A stretch of 9,476 nucleotides of DNA, taken from NCBI GenBank assembly GCA_020355105.1, contig CP070658.1, positions 1,646,531 to 1,656,006 on the forward strand, written 5' to 3'. Source of the DNA: Candidatus Thorarchaeota archaeon (lineage in GTDB: Archaea; Asgardarchaeota; Thorarchaeia; Thorarchaeales; Thorarchaeaceae). Every line of letters begins with the position of its first letter. The first letter of the stretch is position 1. The notes beneath the pieces are model-generated. The model made no database searches. It saw only the letters and a list, made by a program, of their open reading frames with translations, and was not told the DNA's origin. Both the position numbers and the translations under genes were made by a program. Shown one piece after another: positions 5,125-9,476 of this stretch.

Positions 5125-6462
5125 TCAGACTCTGTGGATTGGATGATTCTTCATCAGCTCGCGCATCACAACTGTGGCATAGGATCCCTTTCTCAGGCGG
5201 AACTTCAAGACGAGTCCGAGATCGTCACATAGCTCCTCAATCTGTGGAAGTTCAAGTGCGAGAAGATGTAAACCACCGGGAGAGTCCAATGCCTTCCACC
5301 CGGGGTTGCGAAACTCTGCAAGTGAAACATCGTCATCTCTTAGGACCTTCTGTAGCAGCTCTGACTGCTGTGAGGGAGGAGTCTTGGTCGAATATCCGGG
5401 GAGGGGAACCGCAAGCCCATACTCACCTGAAAGCAAGAGGTTCATACGACTCTCATGATTCTGCTCCGTCACAAAGAGCCATTCGTCGCGTCCTGAATGG
5501 GGTTCATCTAGTCTGATTATGAAGTCCCCAGGTTCAGGTCTGTCAATAGGGAGTTTGGACTTGACTCTAAGGCTGATCAGGCGATTGAAGAGATACGATT
5601 GGTAGGAGTGAACAAAGATTCCGAGGATGCGAGAACGAATCTTCGAAAGGGCCTTCTTGAAGTCGTCTGGATGCTTCATGAGCTGCTTCATCACTTCTCT
5701 CTCATAGCTCAGTTCCTTCGGAAAGACCTCTAGGATACTGTTGTCAGGAAGGAGATTCTCGGCCAAGCGCTCCCTGGCTTCCGTTAGTTGCTCCGATTCA
5801 TATTCACTCGTAGCTGTCAAGAGGATACGAGTAGCCTCCTCGAAGTCGCGTTTCACTAGAAATCTTCCTACAAGGTGCGTATATGGGCGTGTGACGCCGA
5901 ATCTCTGAACGCCGAAGTAGTTCAGCAACCGGGCCCGTTTTAGCTCCTTCACTGCTGCCAGGGCCTCAGAACAGTCTACGTCCATGTCAGAGAGTCTTAT
6001 CGTGAAACGATTGCCCCAGAGATCCCCAATCTGAATCGCGCGACGCGAATACCGTGGATCACGAAGGGCAATTCGGGATAGTCTCATGTCTTTGAAACGT
6101 GCTGAGGCCGAAGACGGAATGGACATCATCTGAGTTGTCACTGCTCGCTTGTCCTTCAGTCCAGCGTAGGTAATCATGTGGTGGGGGATTCTCAGCTCAG
6201 CGGCCAGTATTGTTGATACATCAAGAGTTGAGAGTCCCATCTTCTGTACAACGAAGTTGACATACTTAGACCGCTCCCCATCAATTTGGTCTGGAAGGGC
6301 CGCCTTAGACCAATCCTGAATCTTGAGCGTGTTCCCATCGGGTGTAATCTCCTCGACAAGAAAGTCTTCAAAGCGTGTCTTGAGTCGGCCTCCTATGCCA
6401 GCTGTGTTCGTGCTATAGAGCTCCATTCCGATTGACGCTTCAATCGGATGCGGCTCTATCAT
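5125..6462 (-). CDS. truD: tRNA pseudouridine synthase D, TruD/Pus7 family
   Basis: TruD converts uridine 13 in the D arm of certain tRNAs to pseudouridine. The 445-residue length is normal for archaeal TruD, which carries a larger inserted domain than the bacterial enzyme. The N-terminus shows the family segment GIGGRLKTRFEDFLVEEI (22-39). The catalytic aspartate is D104 in YAGLKDKRAVTTQ (99-111). NYFGVQRFGV (181-190) matches the conserved NYFGxQRFG, and the C-terminal part keeps FVHSYQSYLFNRLIS and LRKGSYATVVMRE. The ATG (6460-6462) is set by GGAG directly after the pth2 TGA, with a gap of 11 bases between genes, so pth2 and truD are one operon with coupled translation. The stop lies one base from that of the convergent KH-like gene. 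A hairpin-forming repeat occurs in codons 5-12. Confidence 0.95.
   Translation of the reverse strand: MIEPHPIEASIGMELYSTNTAGIGGRLKTRFEDFLVEEITPDGNTLKIQDWSKAALPDQIDGERSKYVNFVVQKMGLSTLDVSTILAAELRIPHHMITYAGLKDKRAVTTQMMSIPSSASARFKDMRLSRIALRDPRYSRRAIQIGDLWGNRFTIRLSDMDVDCSEALAAVKELKRARLLNYFGVQRFGVTRPYTHLVGRFLVKRDFEEATRILLTATSEYESEQLTEARERLAENLLPDNSILEVFPKELSYEREVMKQLMKHPDDFKKALSKIRSRILGIFVHSYQSYLFNRLISLRVKSKLPIDRPEPGDFIIRLDEPHSGRDEWLFVTEQNHESRMNLLLSGEYGLAVPLPGYSTKTPPSQQSELLQKVLRDDDVSLAEFRNPGWKALDSPGGLHLLALELPQIEELCDDLGLVLKFRLRKGSYATVVMRELMKNHPIHRV
6427..6448 (-). repeat. Perfect 8-bp inverted repeat just inside truD
   Basis: On the minus strand TCCGATTG and CAATCGGA, separated by six bases, form a perfect eight-pair hairpin about 14 bases after the truD start codon. 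A stem this close to the start could slow initiation or set a pause, but it also lies in coding sequence and might be chance. The repeat is seen directly; any function is inference. Confidence 0.4.
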
Positions 6463-6473
6463 GGTGGTTCTCC

Positions 6474-6842
6474 TCAGAGAAGTTTCAAGTCACTGGTGAC
6501 CTTGTCTATCAGCTCTGCTCTGGCTGGACCCACTGCAATCACAGTTGTGGTCCCAGGAGGAAGCTCAGTCATCCCAGCATCTCTAATCAAGGCAAACGGG
6601 ATTCCGAGGTCAACAGCCATCCGCCTCATTTCGAGAAGCTCATCCTCAGAGGCAACTTTTACTGCTACCTTCTTTTGACCCTCATTAAACCACGCCTTCC
6701 AGACATGTTGATGAGTCACTCTCACTCGTTCTGATGCGCTCACAGATCCGTGTGCAACTTGGACGGCTATCTTTCCCTTGCTCATACCCAAGTCCGTTCT
6801 GACCGCAATCACCTGCTTGAACTTGAATTCCCGTCCACTCAT
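6474..6842 (-). CDS. pth2: Peptidyl-tRNA hydrolase, Pth2 family
   Basis: Pth2 frees tRNA from peptidyl-tRNA dropped by stalled ribosomes; it is the archaeal and eukaryotic enzyme, unrelated in fold to bacterial Pth. The 122 residues match the family length. Hallmarks are KQVIAVRTDLGMSKGKIAVQVAHGSV (9-34), with the conserved catalytic-region lysines and H31, then GQKKVAVKVASEDELLEM (55-72), and the loop IRDAGMTELPPGTTTVIAVGPA (86-107), with D88 and PGT, ending DLKLL. The usual QxAHAA is QVAHGS here, a mild change beside the histidine. No membrane anchor precedes the domain, unlike human PTRH2. The ATG is preceded by only a weak purine-poor ribosome site. A TATA-like TTTTTATC lies about 44 bases upstream on this strand. 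truD follows 11 bases after the stop, linking release of peptidyl-tRNA with tRNA modification in one transcript. Confidence 0.95.
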   Translation of the reverse strand: MSGREFKFKQVIAVRTDLGMSKGKIAVQVAHGSVSASERVRVTHQHVWKAWFNEGQKKVAVKVASEDELLEMRRMAVDLGIPFALIRDAGMTELPPGTTTVIAVGPARAELIDKVTSDLKLL

Positions 6843-6884
6843 CTTGAAAGCCGCCCATTCACAGCAGTGGCACTCGAGGGATGA

Positions 6885-6892
6885 GATAAAAA
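6885..6892. promoter_or_regulatory. Probable TATA box in the pth2 / reductase divergent gap
   Basis: GATAAAAA on the plus strand reads TTTTTATC on the minus strand and is the only strongly AT-rich element in the 74-base gap between the two start codons. In the minus direction it fits the archaeal TATA consensus best and would start pth2 with a leader of about 20 bases. Read in the plus direction it would start transcription within a few bases of the reductase ATG at 6917, which has no usable Shine-Dalgarno sequence and so looks leaderless. One element could serve both genes. Assignment is by consensus and distance only. Confidence 0.45.
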
Positions 6893-6916
6893 GGGTACCT
6901 CTTCTCTTCTAGTGGG

Positions 6917-8131
6917 ATGCCTAGTATAGACTACGATGTAATCATTGCTGGAGGAGGTCCAGCAGGCCTAATCACATCTCGCAGGGTAGCAGAGGACGGC
7001 CACAATGTTGCTGTGCTAGAGGAGCATCCCGAGATAGGAAGGCCTGACCATTGTGCGGGACTCATCAGTACATCAGGACTCAGATCACTGAAACTCAGAC
7101 CCCCCAAAGATGTAGTTCAGAATCATGTTTCTGCAGCAAGGATCTTCGCACCGTCGGGACAGTCTATCCTGATTGAGAGGGGGAAACGTGAGGCATTTGT
7201 CTTAGACAGAAGCAGATTCGATTCTTGGTTGGCTGAGAAAGCTGCTGATGCAGGAGCAGAGATTCTGACAAAGAACAAGGTTCTGGACGTCGACTGCGCA
7301 AAGCAGAAACCCTGTACAGTCACTCTGAAGACTGGAGAAGGCCGTGAAATCAAAAGATCACAAGTTGTGGTCGATGCAGAGGGCTCCCGCTGTCAATTGT
7401 CAAGACTTGTCGGACTACCAACAGTTCCGCGACGCAACAAGTATCCGGCATACCAGTTTGAAATGAGTGGAGTGGATATCGCTGATGATGTCGTTGAGAT
7501 GTACTACGGGCGACATGTTGCACCAGGTTTCTTTGCTTGGATTATTCCACTGGGTGACGGTAGAGCCCGAGTGGGGTTGGCGGCCAAGGACCTAGCCAAA
7601 ATGAGACTCGAAGCCTCGATTCGGCAACATCCAGTCATGAGTAAGAGATTGGAACATGCGTATATTGAACGAGGTTTCGGCGGTATCGTCCTGGTTGGCA
7701 CTCCCATCAAAAGGACAGTTTCAGGCAGATTCCTTGTTGTGGGAGATGCAGCCGGAATGGTAAAGCCCACAACCGGAGGCGGAGTCATCATGGGAGGTGC
7801 TGCTGCTAGAATCGCCGGTAGAGTGGTGTCAAGAACGTTGCTTGATGGACGCCAGATTGAGGAAGGTCTCCGATTGTACGAGTCGAATTGGAGAGCGCTC
7901 TTGATGAGAGAGCTACGCGCCATGCACCTTGCACAGAGGATGATATCTAGTCTATCAGACCAAGGTCTTAACATACTCATCAGAGACGCAGAGAACTTCG
8001 ATCTTGTAGATATCGTAAGGAAGGAAGGTGATATGGATATGCAGAGGAAGGTGATATTCCGCCTTCTCGCCAACCCCTACACGATTTTGGCAGGATTGAG
8101 AGCCATCAGATACTTCAACCCACTGCTGTAG
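6917..8131 (+). CDS. Geranylgeranyl reductase family flavoprotein (archaeal lipid saturation)
   Basis: Members of this FAD-dependent family reduce the double bonds of geranylgeranyl chains, in archaea mainly those of digeranylgeranylglycerophospholipids, producing saturated ether-lipid membranes; related enzymes act on bacteriochlorophyll and menaquinone. The 404-residue product has the Rossmann FAD motif DVIIAGGGPAGLITSRRVAEDGHNVAVLEE (7-36), the family-specific PDHCAGLIS (43-51, with C46), the substrate-side region around YPAYQFEMSG (176-185), and the second FAD motif FLVVGDAAGMVKPTTGGGVIMGG (272-294). No transmembrane segment is obvious; association with the membrane surface is typical. 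The ATG begins MPSIDYDVIIAGGG with no spare N-terminus. Because no Shine-Dalgarno is present, a leaderless message is likely. It is divergent from pth2 and followed 60 bases later by pus10. The exact substrate cannot be told from sequence. Confidence 0.9.
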   Translation: MPSIDYDVIIAGGGPAGLITSRRVAEDGHNVAVLEEHPEIGRPDHCAGLISTSGLRSLKLRPPKDVVQNHVSAARIFAPSGQSILIERGKREAFVLDRSRFDSWLAEKAADAGAEILTKNKVLDVDCAKQKPCTVTLKTGEGREIKRSQVVVDAEGSRCQLSRLVGLPTVPRRNKYPAYQFEMSGVDIADDVVEMYYGRHVAPGFFAWIIPLGDGRARVGLAAKDLAKMRLEASIRQHPVMSKRLEHAYIERGFGGIVLVGTPIKRTVSGRFLVVGDAAGMVKPTTGGGVIMGGAAARIAGRVVSRTLLDGRQIEEGLRLYESNWRALLMRELRAMHLAQRMISSLSDQGLNILIRDAENFDLVDIVRKEGDMDMQRKVIFRLLANPYTILAGLRAIRYFNPLL

Positions 8132-8142
8132 CATCTTGGCAC

Positions 8143-8151
8143 ATCTTTATG
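8143..8151 (+). promoter_or_regulatory. Possible TATA box for pus10
   Basis: ATCTTTATG in the 60-base gap after the reductase stop resembles an archaeal TATA element. Initiation about 25 bases on would give a leader of roughly 20 bases containing the pus10 ribosome site GAGGT (8178-8182). Read-through from the reductase gene is equally possible, since no T-tract terminator follows that gene. Confidence 0.35.
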
Positions 8152-8191
8152 AGCGCAATGATTCCCCATTGACTGAGAGAGGTCCACACAG

Positions 8192-9476
8192 ATGGGTAGT
8201 CCCGAACACGTAGACATTCTGACAATGGCCCGGAAGATCTTGGAATCTCATCCGGTCTGCAATCATTGTCTTGGACGACAGTTTGCTTGGCTTAGTACTG
8301 ACACCTCCAATGAAGAGAGAGGCCTCTCTCTGAAGCTTACACTCTCAATGATGGCCGACAACGGCATTAAGGCTGGAAGAAAGGACTCGGGACTGCAGCT
8401 AGTGACACTCTTGGCTGACAATGGCATGTTCGGGCCAGCGAGAGCCCTTGCTGAGAGAAACTCTATTGAGCTCCTTCCAGAGAAGACATGCAGCCTCTGT
8501 TCTGTGGACAATGAGCCTTTGTTTGACAGGTTGACGGAACTGGCGAAGAGAGCAAAGGCTGAAACAGACGGCATCGAATTCAGCACTTTTCTTGTTGGAA
8601 GTATACCAAGCCCCTTCTTGCTGGAGCGCGAAGACGAGATAAGAAGTGGTCTGAAGATTATGCATGGTGAAACACTGAAGGCCGACCTAAACAGGGAACT
8701 CGGGAAACACCTTCAGAGAATCATTGACAAACCTGTCGAATTTGATCATCCAGATATTGTAATCATCTATGATATGGCAGGAGACCGAATTGAGGTAAGA
8801 ATCAACCCAATCTTCATCGCCGGTCGCTATAGGAAACTTTCACGGGGGATTCCCCAGAGTCGATGGGACTGTAAGCCGTGCAGAGGAAAGGGTTGTGACG
8901 AATGCGGAGGCACTGGTAGAAAGTACCCCGACTCAATCTCAGAGTACATAGGCATTCCAGCTCGAGACCTGGCGAAGGGTACCAGGTTCAAACTCCATGC
9001 GGCGGGGAGAGAAGATATCGATGTTCGGATGCTAGGGTCTGGTAGACCATTTGTTATTGAGGTTTCAGAGCCCAAAGTCCGGACTCCCGATCTTAAGAAG
9101 CTAGAGAAACGCATTAAGAAGGGGTCATCGAAGAAGCTGGAGGTTCTTGACTTAGAGCTATCCACTAGGAAAAGAGCCCAAGCATTGAAGGACGAAGCCT
9201 CAGAGAACGTGAAGGACTATGAGGCCACAATAAGGACAGAACAGAACGTCAGCCAAGAAACCCTCACCGTAGCGTCCGACAGCTTTCGGGACTTGGATAT
9301 CACCCAGAGAACCCCAACACGTGTGGCTCACCGTAGAAGCGACCTGGTGAGAACGAAGCGCATCTTCGAGATGAAGCTCAAGAAGACTGGGATCAATACA
9401 GTGAAGGGCTTCTTCAAGGTTCAGGGGGGAACATACGTGAAAGAGCTTGTTTCCGGGGACGATGGCAGGACTACTC
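8192..9476 (+). CDS. pus10: tRNA pseudouridine synthase Pus10 (3' end outside window)
   Basis: Pus10 makes pseudouridine 55, and in archaea also 54, in the T loop of tRNAs, replacing bacterial TruB for this job. The frame runs without a stop to the window end, giving 428 complete codons. The N-terminal domain has the zinc pairs CNHC (23-26) and CSLC (100-103) within a THUMP-containing region that binds tRNA. A second Cys cluster, CKPCRGKGCDECGGTG (227-242), precedes the catalytic domain. That domain opens with GREDIDVRMLGSGRPFVIEV (272-291); D275, in the R-x-D position, is the likely catalytic aspartate. Near the end are QRTPTRVAHRRSDLVRTKRI and TYVKELVSGDDGRTT, a conserved C-terminal motif, so probably only a few dozen residues are missing. 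The start is supported by GAGGT (8178-8182), nine bases upstream, and the family-like spacing to CNHC. It lies downstream of the lipid reductase, to which it has no functional tie. Confidence 0.95.
   Translation, partial: MGSPEHVDILTMARKILESHPVCNHCLGRQFAWLSTDTSNEERGLSLKLTLSMMADNGIKAGRKDSGLQLVTLLADNGMFGPARALAERNSIELLPEKTCSLCSVDNEPLFDRLTELAKRAKAETDGIEFSTFLVGSIPSPFLLEREDEIRSGLKIMHGETLKADLNRELGKHLQRIIDKPVEFDHPDIVIIYDMAGDRIEVRINPIFIAGRYRKLSRGIPQSRWDCKPCRGKGCDECGGTGRKYPDSISEYIGIPARDLAKGTRFKLHAAGREDIDVRMLGSGRPFVIEVSEPKVRTPDLKKLEKRIKKGSSKKLEVLDLELSTRKRAQALKDEASENVKDYEATIRTEQNVSQETLTVASDSFRDLDITQRTPTRVAHRRSDLVRTKRIFEMKLKKTGINTVKGFFKVQGGTYVKELVSGDDGRTT

Noticed and set aside
5139..5516. Plus-strand open frame inside truD
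   Set aside because: It is antisense to conserved TruD sequence, with no family resemblance or supporting start signals.
7504..8073. Minus-strand open frame inside the geranylgeranyl reductase
   Set aside because: It covers the conserved FAD-binding codons of the real gene and shows no domain of its own.

Overview
The window reads as a stretch of archaeal chromosome carrying informational and central-metabolism genes. The archaeal signature comes from an Alba chromatin protein, a stand-alone ribosomal protein L40e, ribosomal protein L38e, Pth2-type peptidyl-tRNA hydrolase, a KH-less beta-CASP ribonuclease, archaeal-type TruD, Pus10 and a geranylgeranyl reductase of ether-lipid synthesis. L38e is shared with eukaryotes and is found mainly in TACK and Asgard archaea, so I infer one of those groups (Asgard, perhaps Thorarchaeota-like, is my guess). 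No 16S rRNA gene or other marker here settles this. I see no mobile element, CRISPR array or sign of recent transfer.

Layout. (1) 1-2104, plus strand: the tail of an unidentified upstream frame, then sucC and sucD, which encode the two subunits of succinyl-CoA synthetase. They are tightly coupled (sucD starts on the base after the sucC stop). (2) 2105-2702, plus strand: a promoter, then L40e, tRNA-Val(CAC) with an encoded CCA, and L38e. This looks like one mixed protein/tRNA transcription unit. (3) 2699-3964, minus strand: a beta-CASP ribonuclease of the aCPSF2 type, converging on L38e so closely that the stop codons overlap. (4) 3965-5123, plus strand: a divergent intergenic region with an inverted repeat centred on the likely alba TATA box, then alba (GTG start), a predicted hairpin over the next gene's Shine-Dalgarno sequence, and a Cys-containing protein related to NusA-like/KH archaeal proteins. 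(5) 5125-6842, minus strand: pth2 followed by truD, an operon whose end lies one base from the stop of the previous gene. (6) 6843-9476, plus strand: a geranylgeranyl reductase and then pus10, which runs off the window end.

Much of the window serves RNA maturation and translation: two ribosomal proteins, a tRNA, two pseudouridine synthases, a peptidyl-tRNA hydrolase and an RNA-processing nuclease. The tRNA-Val itself carries the sequence features expected of a substrate for both pseudouridine synthases encoded nearby (UNUAR at positions 11-15 for TruD/Pus7, and UU at 54-55 for Pus10). I do not see a wholly new system. The points that merit a second look are regulatory and architectural: the dyad on the alba TATA box, the SD-masking hairpin, two tail-to-tail junctions with no spacer, and the L40e-tRNA-L38e unit.
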